From JAENVT01 sp963773085 (GTDB taxonomy: Bacteria; Actinomycetota; Acidimicrobiia; Acidimicrobiales; Ilumatobacteraceae), in NCBI GenBank assembly GCA_963773085.1, contig CAVYZS010000008.1, forward strand, positions 1 through 64,000: DNA of 64,000 bases, given 5' to 3'. The notes beneath the pieces were generated by a model, which saw only the letters and a list, made by a program, of their open reading frames with translations, ran no database searches and had not been told where the DNA came from. A program made the translations under genes and the position numbers. Numbering within the stretch: position 1 is the first letter of the stretch; every line of letters starts with the position of its first letter. This document shows positions 56,281-64,000 of this stretch, piece after piece.

Positions 56281-58005
56281 TCACAGTGAGAGGTGCTCGA
56301 GAATCGGTCCCAAGGCAAGTGCTGGGAAGAACGTCAGTCCGGCGATGATGATGATGACGCCGGCCACGAGGAAGCCGAAGAGTGGGGTGTCCGTCGGCAT
56401 CGTCCCGACGGTCGCGGGGACTTTCGGTTTGCGGGCCAGCGCGCCACCGATCGCCAGCGCAGGGATGATGGTGAGGAACCGGCCCATGAGCATCGAGAGG
56501 CCCTGCGTGGTCGTGTACCACTGGGTTCCCGTCCCTTGGTAGGCGAAGGCCGAGCCATTGTTGTTGGCCGACGAGGCGAAGTTGTACAGGATCTCCGAGA
56601 GCCCGTGTGGGCCCGTCTGATAGGTGTTCGCACTTTTCAGCACGGCGGAAGCTGCGGCGAACGGCTTCATCGCGAACGGCATCGCCAGGATGTACAACGT
56701 CAGCAGCTTCATCTCGGCAGCCTGGATCTTCTTGCCCAAGTACTCGGGGGTGCGTCCGACCATCAATCCAGCGATGAACACGGCGAGCAGCGCCATGATC
56801 AAGATGCCCACCAAGCCGACCCCGGTCCCACCGGGGGAGATCTCGCCGAGCATCATGTTCATCATCGGTGCCATTCCGCCGAGCGGCGTGAATGAGTCGT
56901 GCATGCAGTTGACCGCACCCGTTGAGGTCCCCGTGGTCGAGGAGGCGAACAGGCCGCAACTCGCAGCACCGAAGCGGATCTCCTTACCTTCCATGTTGCC
57001 GCCCGACTGGGTGATCGAAACCGACTGATCGACTCCGGCGGCAGTGAGGTTCGGGTTGCCGTTCTGCTCGGCGAACATGGCGAACGTCGAGAAGACCACC
57101 ATGATCCCGGCCATCACGGCCAGCAGGACCTTCGCCTGCCGCTTGTCACCCACGAGACGGCCGTACATCGACACCAGCGAGAGCGAGATGAGCAAGAGGG
57201 AGAAGATCTCGAGGATGTCTGTGAAGCCGTTCGGGTTCTCGAACGGGTGTGAAGAGTTGGCGTTGTACGGACCGCCACCGTTCGTGCCGAGCTCCTTGAT
57301 CGCCTCCTGCGACGCAAACGGTCCACCGGGAATGTGCTGCTCGGTGACTTCGTTCGTCGAGTCGACGGTGGTCGCGATCCGATCGCCCTTGAGGCTCTGG
57401 ATGGCCCCCTGGGAGATGAGCACGACGGTGAACACCAGCGCCAGCGGCAGCAGGATGCGAACGATGGTCCGGGTCAGGTCGACCCAGAAGTTGCCGATCG
57501 TCCGCGAACGTGTCCTGGTGATGCCGCGGATCAGACCCACCACTACAGCCATGCCTGCGGCCGCAGACACGAAGTTCTGCACCGTGAAGCCGACCATCTG
57601 GGTCAGGTGGCTGGCCGCGACCTCGCCCGAGAACCACTGCCAGTTGGTGTTGGTCACGAAGCTGACTGCTGCGTTGAACGAACCCATCGGCGACATGTTC
57701 GGACGATCGGTCGGGTTGAAGAACAGGTTCCCCTGGAGACGCAACAAGCCGTACAGGAAGAGAACCGACATCAGGCTGAAAGCCACGAGCGACAGCGCGT
57801 AGACGTTCCAGCGCTGCTCGCGTTTGTGGTCGATCCGGCAGACCTTGTAGATGAACCGTTCGATGGGGTTGAAGAACTTGTCCCCGGGAGCGGAGCCGTC
57901 CTTGCGGGCTCCGTACACGGCGGCCATGTAGCGGCCGAGGAGCGGGACCGCGATGACCAGCATCGCCACCAGCACGAAGGCTTGAACTATTGACTGCCAA
58001 CTCAT
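56281..58005 (-). CDS. kdpA: Potassium-transporting ATPase subunit A (channel-like)
   Basis: 574 residues from ATG 58005, intact, with about ten membrane helices. The selectivity-filter segments are visible as FVTNTNWQWFSGE, LGTNGGGPYNANSSHPFENPNG, FGAASCGLFASSTTGTSTGAVNCMHDSFTPLGG and FAYQGTGTQWYTTTQG. It binds and conducts potassium in the Kdp complex. The start codon overlaps the kdpF stop (TGATG arrangement). The longer frame to 58062 is rejected because it would run across kdpF. Confidence 0.93.
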   Translation of the reverse strand: MSWQSIVQAFVLVAMLVIAVPLLGRYMAAVYGARKDGSAPGDKFFNPIERFIYKVCRIDHKREQRWNVYALSLVAFSLMSVLFLYGLLRLQGNLFFNPTDRPNMSPMGSFNAAVSFVTNTNWQWFSGEVAASHLTQMVGFTVQNFVSAAAGMAVVVGLIRGITRTRSRTIGNFWVDLTRTIVRILLPLALVFTVVLISQGAIQSLKGDRIATTVDSTNEVTEQHIPGGPFASQEAIKELGTNGGGPYNANSSHPFENPNGFTDILEIFSLLLISLSLVSMYGRLVGDKRQAKVLLAVMAGIMVVFSTFAMFAEQNGNPNLTAAGVDQSVSITQSGGNMEGKEIRFGAASCGLFASSTTGTSTGAVNCMHDSFTPLGGMAPMMNMMLGEISPGGTGVGLVGILIMALLAVFIAGLMVGRTPEYLGKKIQAAEMKLLTLYILAMPFAMKPFAAASAVLKSANTYQTGPHGLSEILYNFASSANNNGSAFAYQGTGTQWYTTTQGLSMLMGRFLTIIPALAIGGALARKPKVPATVGTMPTDTPLFGFLVAGVIIIIAGLTFFPALALGPILEHLSL

Positions 58006-58103
58006 CAGAAACGCTCCGGGAACACGATGACCAACAGCAAGTACGCAACAGTGAGCACGCACAAGATGAGAGCTGCTGCGTTGTCGAACGCGGCCGCGAT
58101 CAC
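58005..58103 (-). CDS. kdpF: KdpF, small stabilising subunit
   Basis: A 32-residue single-helix peptide too short for routine gene finding: start GTG 58103, a hydrophobic helix (ALILCVLTVAYLLLVIVF) and the hallmark ending FPERF. KdpF lies at the KdpA-KdpB interface and stabilises the complex. GAGGTGA precedes the start. The stop shares a base with the kdpA ATG, and the start overlaps the preceding gene's stop (GTGA). Confidence 0.88.
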   Translation of the reverse strand: MIAAAFDNAAALILCVLTVAYLLLVIVFPERF

Positions 58104-58291
58104 GACGTCACCTCACCGGTTCCGGCAACCGCCGCGACCAACGTCGGTGACTCGGTGTCGACATCCGGGTCGGCGCCTCTGGCGGCCAGGGCCAGTTCGT
58201 CGGATCCGATCATGCGGTCACACAGCTGCACGTACAGCGTGCAGAGCACGAAGAACACGATCATCACCGCGATGAAGACGATGTCACTCAT
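58100..58291 (-). CDS. Small membrane protein leading the kdp operon
   Basis: The protein has 63 residues: one N-terminal helix (IVFIAVMIVFFVLCTLYVQLC) and an acidic cytoplasmic tail (DELALAARGADPDVDTES). AGGAGGT precedes ATG 58291 at ideal spacing. Small proteins of this kind precede kdpF in many actinobacterial kdp operons but have no assigned role. It overlaps kdpF by four bases, so it is translated with the pump. Confidence 0.75.
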   Translation of the reverse strand: MSDIVFIAVMIVFFVLCTLYVQLCDRMIGSDELALAARGADPDVDTESPTLVAAVAGTGEVTS

Positions 58292-58389
58292 TTGGGCTTA
58301 CCTCCTGCGAGTTCACGAAGCCGTTGTACGTGACGGCGATGTCGCGCGCATCAACAGTCACGGTTCCTTCACGGATCGGCGGCAGTCCT

Positions 58390-58434
58390 TCACGCCCTCT
58401 TCACACGCCCTCCTCACACGCTCTCTTCACACGC
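58390..58434. promoter_or_regulatory. Direct repeats upstream of the kdp operon, candidate KdpE sites
   Basis: TCACACGC occurs at 58401, 58414 and 58427 (13-bp period), with a shortened TCACGC at 58390. They lie 100-145 bp upstream of the kdp leader gene, in the 157-nt gap before the convergent-side cobalamin-domain gene's 3' end. OmpR-family regulators such as KdpE bind direct repeats. No strong -10/-35 pair is obvious. Confidence 0.5.
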
Positions 58435-58448
58435 TCGGGCGGGTGCGG

Positions 58449-60108
58449 TCAGTGTCGGGCGAGCAGAACGAGGAGTTCGTCGACACTGTCGACGCAACGC
58501 ACACCGAGGCCCGCGAGCGCCGGGCGGGCGTCGATCGGCAAGCCCTGCCCGGTGTCTTGGTTGAGGATGCCGCCCATGTAGATCCGTCCGCCCCATCGTT
58601 CCCGTTGTGCACCGTCGGCAATTCGCTCACCAAGCGCCAGGGCGTTGCCGTTGTAGACGCCGAGCACGATCGCATCGGCGTCCTCTTCGCTCGCGGCGCG
58701 CACGATGCCGTCGATCGGGGTGTTCGAGCCCAGCAGGATCACTTCGGCACCGGCGGCCGGGAGCACCCGCGCCAGAGCATCTCGCACCAGGTCGTGGACC
58801 TCGAGCACGACCAGCACGACGCGGAGGCCGTCGAGTCGCGGTGCCGATTTCGTCGAGTCGATCGGCGAGTCGGCGAACGTGTGATGCCTTCCACGGTTCC
58901 AGCCGGCCGATCTCGGCTGGCGCAGCGAGATCCACCCGCCGTTCGAGCTCCATCATCGAGGTTCGACGGAGGGCCAGCAGCACCTGGGCGGCGTCGTGAA
59001 CGTCGACACCGTCGCCTTCGAGCACGGCAAGGGCCCGGTCGCGGAACTCGCCTGCGTACGCCGCCGTCATCGATCCGAGCCGTTCGAGGCGCGACCAGTC
59101 GTGGACGTCCGGTGACTTACGCACGTCGGCTTCGATGTCGCGGGCGAGCCGGTGCACCTCGACGATCTCGGAAGCACTCGGAATCCTCTCCGCCTCGGTG
59201 AGGGGCACCGGGTTCACGGCGTGGCCGGTCGGACGCCGTAGCTGGAGTGCGATGTCGCATCTCAACTGTGCCGTCACCGCGGCGAGGTTGCGGGCTCGAT
59301 CGCCAGGCCGATGATCGACGGTGTTGCCGTACACCATCGAGCCGATCGAATCCCGTCCGCGGAGATCGTCGAGCGCGAAGTGCACGACGGCTCGACATTC
59401 GGGGTCTTGAATCGTGTTGCCGAAGCAATGCGCCAGCCGTGCTCCGATGAGGTCCTCGACGACGAACAGCTCGAGCGCTGCCCATCCGACGTACGCGCCG
59501 AAGTGAGACGCCTGCGTGGCCGAGCCGTCCTCGAGGTTCGAGTGTGCGAGAGCGCCGTGGTCGCGGAGCGCACCGATCGCCGCGAGCGCCCGCACGGTCT
59601 CTTCCGTGACGAGGATCTCGTCGGACCCGCCGATGAGGTCGTACGCGGTGTACTGGCCGACGTTGCCGATCGTGGTGACGCCCGCCGACAAGGCCCGCAG
59701 CGTGTTCTGGAACCCAGCGGGGAATCCGATCATGTAGTCGCCGAGATGAGGCTGAATCGGTGCCGCCTCGCCGAGTCGTTGCCACTCGTGCACGCCGATT
59801 CGCGGCCCGGTCTCCTTGACCGTGACCTGGCGTTCGACCTCGGGCACGCCCATTGCACGGTCGAGCGCCAGCCCGAACCGGTCGACGGTGTGCCCCGAGT
59901 CGGCGAGAGCCGAGTAGACCTCGACCAACGCCAGTTCCGTCGCAGGCCACGTCGACAGCCCGACCTGCATGTGGTACATCAACTTGCCCTCGTCGCGGCA
60001 CCGTCGCTTGTACTCGACTTCGGAACGCGCTCGGTTGGCCCGAAGGAAAGCCGTCGGTGGCGGCGGAGGTGGCGCCGCCTTCGCGTCCTTCGGCGATGAG
60101 TTGATCAC
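58449..60108 (-). CDS. Protein with C-terminal cobalamin-binding-like domain (one frameshift)
   Basis: About 552 residues with a +1 shift near nt 58820. The large N-terminal part (about 40-420) contains LSTWPATELALVEVYSALADSG, LGDYMIGFPAGFQNTLRALSAGVTTIGNVGQYTAYDLIGGSDE, SNLEDGSATQASHFGAYVGWAAL and HFALDDLRGRDSIGSMVYGNT, consistent with a TIM-barrel mutase-like domain. The C-terminal 125 residues resemble a B12-binding fold (VLEVHDLVRDALARVLPAAGAEVILLGSNTP and GRIYMGGILNQDTGQGLP). Its DxHxxG motif reads EVHDLV: the His is kept, Asp and Gly are not. Distantly like glutamate/methylaspartate mutases; function unproven. Confidence 0.65.
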
Positions 60109-60185
60109 CGGCCAGCATGCGAGGCACTACGCCAAATCTATCTGGGTTGTGATCGTCATTCGGAACGACCTGGCAGACTGGATCG

Positions 60186-62733
60186 ATGCCGCGTGGAGCA
60201 TTACGCATCTACATCGGCGCTGCGCCGGGCGTCGGCAAGACGTACGCGATGCTCGGAGAAGGTCGTCGCCGAAAGCAGCGCGGTGCCGACGTCGTGGTTG
60301 GTCTGGTGGAGACCCACGGACGGGAACAGACCATGGCTCAGTTGGGTGATCTCGAGGTCCTGCCGCGGATCGCGGTCGTGTATCGCGGCACGACGCTCTA
60401 CGAGATGGACGTCGATGCGAATCCTGAGTCGTCGGCCCGATGTCGTGCTCGTCGACGAGTACGCCCACACCAACGCCCCCGGGCTCGCGTCACGACAAGC
60501 GTTGGCAGGATGTCGAGCTTCTCCTCGAGGCCGGTATCGAGGTGATCTCGACCTTGAACGTGCAGCATCTGGAGTCGCTCAACGACGTGATCAGCGAGAT
60601 CACCGGAACTGTGCAGCGCGAAACCGTTCCCGACGCGGTGGTGCGTGACGCCGATCAGATCGAGCTGGTCGACATGTCACCCGAGGCGCTTACGCAGGCG
60701 GATGGCTCACGGCAACATCTACCCGGCCGAGCGAGTCGATGCCGCGTTGAGCAACTACTTCGGCCAGGCAACCTCGGCGCGCTTGCGCGAGCTCGCCTTG
60801 CTCTGGGTGGCCGATCGGGTCGAGGAGTCGCTGACGCACGTACCTCGCCACCCATGGGATCAGCAAGACCTGGGAGACCCGCGAACGGATCGTGGTCGGC
60901 ATCACCGGACGGCCCGGCGGTGACATGTTGATTCGCCGTGCGGCGCGTATGGCCGGCCGGGTCGGCGGCGATCTCGTCGGCGTGCACGTCTTTTCCGACG
61001 ATGGGCTGAGCACCGACAGCGGTGATGAGTTCTCGGCGCAACGTCGACTCGTGGAACAGCTCGGTGGTCGTGTGCACGACGTCGTCGCCGCATCACCGGC
61101 CGAAGGATTGGTGTCGTTCGCCCACGCCGAAAAGGCCACCCAGTTGGTGCTCGGCGCGAGTCGTCACAGCCGGTTGCAGGAACTGTTCGCGGCTCGCTCG
61201 CCGGGTCGCGTCATTCGTACCGCCGAGGGCGTCGATGTGCACGTCATCGCCGACCAGGACAGCGACGACGTCGGTGCAGCGAAGCCGCATCGGCAGTCGG
61301 CCACCCAGCGACCGTCGCGTTCGCCCGCGTCGGCTGCTGGCGTGGGTGCTGACGGTGGTCGGATTGCCCTTGCTGATTGCGATCACCTTGCCGTTCCGCG
61401 ACGCGCTGGCTCTGTCGACCGTATTGCTGGTCCAGCTGGCGCTCGTGTTGGTGATCGCCGCAATGGGCGGGCGCGTCGTGGCCGGCGTGGCTGCGGTGTT
61501 CGCTTCGCTTGCTGATCAACTGGTTTCTCGTCCAGCCGTACTACACGCTGACCATCGCCGAGCCCGAGAACATCGTCAGCCTCGTGGTGTTCGTCGCCGT
61601 GGCGATCACGGTCGGTTCGCTCGTCGACACCGCCGCTCGGCGGGCGTATGAATCGCAGCGGGCGCGTATCGAAGCGACGGCACTGGCGCGATCGGCGGCG
61701 ACGCTTGCCGCCGACCCCGACGCCCTGCCGGGCTTGCTCGAACAGATTCGCGACACGTTCACACTCGATCGAGTTCGATCTGACGTCGGACGATCTGCTC
61801 CAGCGCAGCTATGACACGTCACCGGACGAACCCGTCGACACGACCCGATCAGCACGTTGCCCGTCGGCGTTTCGTCGGAGCCCGGAGTCAGTTATCCGTG
61901 CTCGAGCTGTTCGGCCGGCAGCTGTCCGGTGACGATCAGCGGGTGCTGCGAGCACTGGCCGATCAGCTGGCCGTGGCCATCGATCGTTCCCAGCTCGGAC
62001 GCGAGGCGGCCGAGGCAGAGGCGCTCGCCCAGGTCGACGCGGCGCGCACGGCACTGTTGCGAGCCGTGTCACACGACCTGCGCACACCGCTCGCGTCGAT
62101 CAAGGCGATGGTGTCGGGGCTGCTGCACACCGACGACGTCCAGTGGCGTCCCGAACAGGTCCATGACGCGCTGGTGACCGTCGACGAGGAGGCCGACCGA
62201 CTGAATCGCTTGGTCGGCGATCTGCTCGACGCCAGCGGCTGCAGATCGGTGCGCTCGCCGTCGACTGCCGTGATGTCGACGTTGCAGAGTCGATCGGCGT
62301 GACCCTCGCCGGCATCGGGCTGACAGCGGATCGAATCGAAGTCGAGGTCCCGCCGGAGTTGCCCACCGCGCTGCGGCGACGCTGCGCTCTTCGAGAGAAG
62401 TCTCGACAACGTCATCACCAATGCGCTTCGTCATGGCGGGACCCTCCCCGGCTCGGCTCACCGTCGGCGTCGTGAGCGACGAGATCCACGTCTGCGTCGT
62501 CGACCGTGGGCCCGGTATTCCCCGTCATCTCCGGGAGAAGGTCATGGCACCACTTCGCACAACTCGGTGACGATCGATCGGCCGATGGCGTCGGTCTCGG
62601 GATGTCGATCGCCCAGGGCTTCGTGCAGGCGATGCACGGCAGGCTGGAGCTCGACGACACGCCCGGCGGTGGGCTCACGGTGATCATCGCCCTGCCGATC
62701 GCCACACACGTCGCCGGTCCAGGACGATCAGCC
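60186..62733 (+). pseudogene. kdpD: KdpD-like sensor histidine kinase, second copy (about 12 frameshifts)
   Basis: The whole KdpD architecture can be traced across all three frames: Walker A YIGAAPGVGKTYAMLGEG, VVLVDEYAHTNAPG, MAHGNIYPAERVDAAL, the stress-protein-like domain, membrane helices (LLAWVLTVVGLPLLIAITLPF), HisKA AVSHDLRTPLASIKAMVSGL, LDNVITNALRHGG and DGVGLGMSIAQGFVQAMHGRLEL. Frame changes lie near nt 60420, 60485, 60695, 60835, 61320, 61505, 61770, 61850, 62236 (the one apparent deletion), 62375, 62440 and 62555. No stop separates it from kdpE in the final frame; a further +1 near 62700 would supply TGA overlapping the kdpE GTG. Either a decayed paralogue or a region of poor sequence. 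Confidence 0.75.
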
Positions 62734-63441
62734 GTGATCCGCGTCCTGGTGGTCGACGACGAGCCACAGATTCGGCGCGCCCTCAGCTTGCACCTCGGAG
62801 TTCGCGGTTACGAGGTCTTCGAGGCCGACACCGGCGAACGAGCCATCCAGGTCGCCGCCTCCGAACATCCCGACGTCGTGCTCCTCGACCTCGGGCTGCC
62901 CGGTATGGATGGCGTGCTCGTCATCGAGGCGTTACGTGGATGGACGACGATGCCGATCATCGTGTTGACCGTGCGCGACGACGAACGTTCGAAGGTGCAG
63001 GCACTCGACGCCGGGGCCGATGACTACGTCACCAAACCGTTCGGGATGGCCGAGCTCCTCGCTCGGGTGCGTGCCGTGTTACGCCGCAACCCGACGGCCG
63101 ACGAGACGGCAGCCGAGGTGACGACCTCGTCGTTCCGGCTCGATCTGGCTGCACACCGTGCCTACGTCCGCGCCGGAGAGGTCGGGGCCGAGCTGGGGAG
63201 GAGGTGCGACTTGACGCCCACCGAGTGGGCGATCGTCGAGTACCTCGTTCGCTATCCCGGCCGTCTGGTGACCTATCGCCAGTTGATCACTGCAATCTGG
63301 GGCTCGTCGTACGACCCGGACCCCAACCTGTTGCGCGTCCACATGGGCCACATCCGCCGCAAGTTGGAAGCCGACGGTGCGCGCCCGAAGCACTTCATCA
63401 CCGATTCCGGCATGGGCTACCGCTTCGAGAACGGCGAGTGA
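62734..63441 (+). CDS. kdpE: OmpR-family response regulator KdpE
   Basis: 235 residues, intact. The receiver domain has VLVVDDEPQIRRALSLHL, phosphoacceptor Asp in VVLLDLGLPGMDG, and IIVLTVRDDERSKVQALDAGADDYVTKPFGMAELLARVRAVLRR. The winged-helix output domain has LTPTEWAIVEYLVRYPGRLVTYRQLITAIWG and RVHMGHIRRKLEADGARPKHFITDSGMGYRF, which is close to KdpE. GTG 62734 is the start expected for GTGA overlap with kdpD. It is the only kdpE in the window and would have to serve both KdpD copies. Confidence 0.9.
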   Translation: MIRVLVVDDEPQIRRALSLHLGVRGYEVFEADTGERAIQVAASEHPDVVLLDLGLPGMDGVLVIEALRGWTTMPIIVLTVRDDERSKVQALDAGADDYVTKPFGMAELLARVRAVLRRNPTADETAAEVTTSSFRLDLAAHRAYVRAGEVGAELGRRCDLTPTEWAIVEYLVRYPGRLVTYRQLITAIWGSSYDPDPNLLRVHMGHIRRKLEADGARPKHFITDSGMGYRFENGE

Positions 63442-63443
63442 TC

Positions 63444-63894
63444 TCAGCCGGGCGAGGTCTCGGCCGCGTCGCCGAAGATCTGGGCGTCGGCAGCGCGCAG
63501 GCGTCTGGCGATTCCCTTCAGGATGTTGCGGGTCACCGAGGGCGACTCCTGCAGGAACTGGGTGAACTCGGCGTGGCCGATGATCTCGACGGCAAGATCG
63601 GTCTCGGCCGTGATGGTGGCCGTCTGTGGGCCGTCGTCGAGCAGCGAGATCTCACCGAAGAAGTCGCCGGGGCCGAGAGGTCGCGACCACCTTGCCATCG
63701 ATCGCCACGTTCGCCGTTCCTTCGGTGATGATCGCGAACTGGTGTCCCGTCGCGCCCTGGCGGGTCACGACTGTTCCCGCGGCGAGACGCAACCCGGTGG
63801 TCAGTCGGGCGATGCTCTTCAACTCCTTCGCATTGCACGAGGAAAACAGCGGTACATGAGGGAGCACGCCGGTGAGAGTGGCCTTGCGGGTCAT
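63444..63894 (-). CDS. Cyclic-nucleotide-binding domain protein (one frameshift)
   Basis: About 149 residues with a +1 shift near nt 63680. LFSSCNAKELKSIARLTTGLRLAAGTVVTRQGATGHQFAIITEGTANVAIDG is the start of a CAP-type cNMP-binding barrel. GPGDFFGEISLLDDGPQTATITAETDLAVEIIGHAEF is the phosphate-binding cassette, with FGEISLL, but the Arg that usually binds the phosphate (RxA) is replaced in GPQTATI. No DNA-binding domain follows. It may be a lone sensor domain. It converges on kdpE with a two-base gap. Confidence 0.8.
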
Positions 63895-63940
63895 GAATGT
63901 CTCCTTCAGGTGATGACGGTCGCAGGTTACAACGCGAGGC

Positions 63941-64000
63941 TCATCCGTTGATCAGCGGCTTCACGGCCGCCTCGAGATACGGCTCCAACCACATCGAGGT
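63941..64000 (-). CDS. 3' end of an unidentified gene (partial)
   Basis: The last 19 codons of a minus-strand frame entering from the right edge: TSMWLEPYLEAAVKPLING, then TGA at 63941-63943. It is too short to identify. Its stop lies 47 nt upstream of the cyclic-nucleotide-binding gene on the same strand. Confidence 0.5.
   Translation of the reverse strand, partial: TSMWLEPYLEAAVKPLING

Noticed and set aside
62506..63441. One continuous frame joining the kdpD end to kdpE, as if a fused kinase-regulator
   Set aside because: The preceding gene has about 12 frame changes, and one more +1 would put a TGA over the kdpE GTG. The fusion is most likely a by-product of a missing frame change.

Overview
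The window is about two-thirds G+C and reads as actinobacterial. SARP/BTAD regulators, GAF-ANTAR proteins, an SCO6745-family protein, LLM flavin enzymes, KdpF, a stress-type sigma/anti-sigma/STAS module and a candidate 6C RNA all point that way. The mix would suit the Acidimicrobiia (Ilumatobacter-like), but this is inference; there is no rRNA gene to test it. No tRNA, CRISPR array or insertion sequence was recognised.

Layout. 0.2-5.3 kb: a giant regulator (winged helix-BTAD-Ser/Thr kinase-STAND NTPase-TM-propeller) broken by about nine frameshifts. 5.5-7.1 kb: a secreted Lon(S16)-like protein and a DUF2520 protein, both frameshifted. 7.2-17.3 kb: an L-arabinose/furanose system. One strand carries a YtfQ-YtfR-YtfT-YjfF-type ABC importer with its LacI repressor last; the other carries araB-araD-araA. 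The divergent promoter holds two LacI-type palindromes. 17.3-28.1 kb: mixed genes, including a CoA-transferase, an epoxide hydrolase split by a 58-bp A+T-only-like insert, a flippase-like protein with a pseudokinase domain, a formylglycine-generating enzyme, SMP-30 and TetR. 28.2-38.8 kb: an MFS exporter, a heterodimeric ABC exporter, a HAD phosphatase, LLM and VOC enzymes and a second LacI regulator. 38.8-50 kb: membrane proteins and a dense partner-switching/stress region (RsbW-like ATPase, SpoIIE phosphatase, sigma factor with anti-sigma and STAS partners, candidate 6C RNA, desaturase, two GAF-ANTAR proteins, another STAS protein), plus fumarase. 51-58.3 kb: kdpFABC with kdpD and a small leader membrane protein. 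58.4-60.1 kb: a cobalamin-domain protein. 60.2-63.4 kb: a second, badly frameshifted kdpD followed by kdpE. 63.4-64 kb: a cyclic-nucleotide-binding protein and the 3' end of one more gene.

Caution. About 35 frameshifts can be located, and all but about two move the frame in the +1 direction (one extra base). The proteins stay recognisable on both sides of each break. The simplest reading is insertion-biased sequencing error in an unpolished long-read assembly. Genes called broken here may therefore be intact in the organism.
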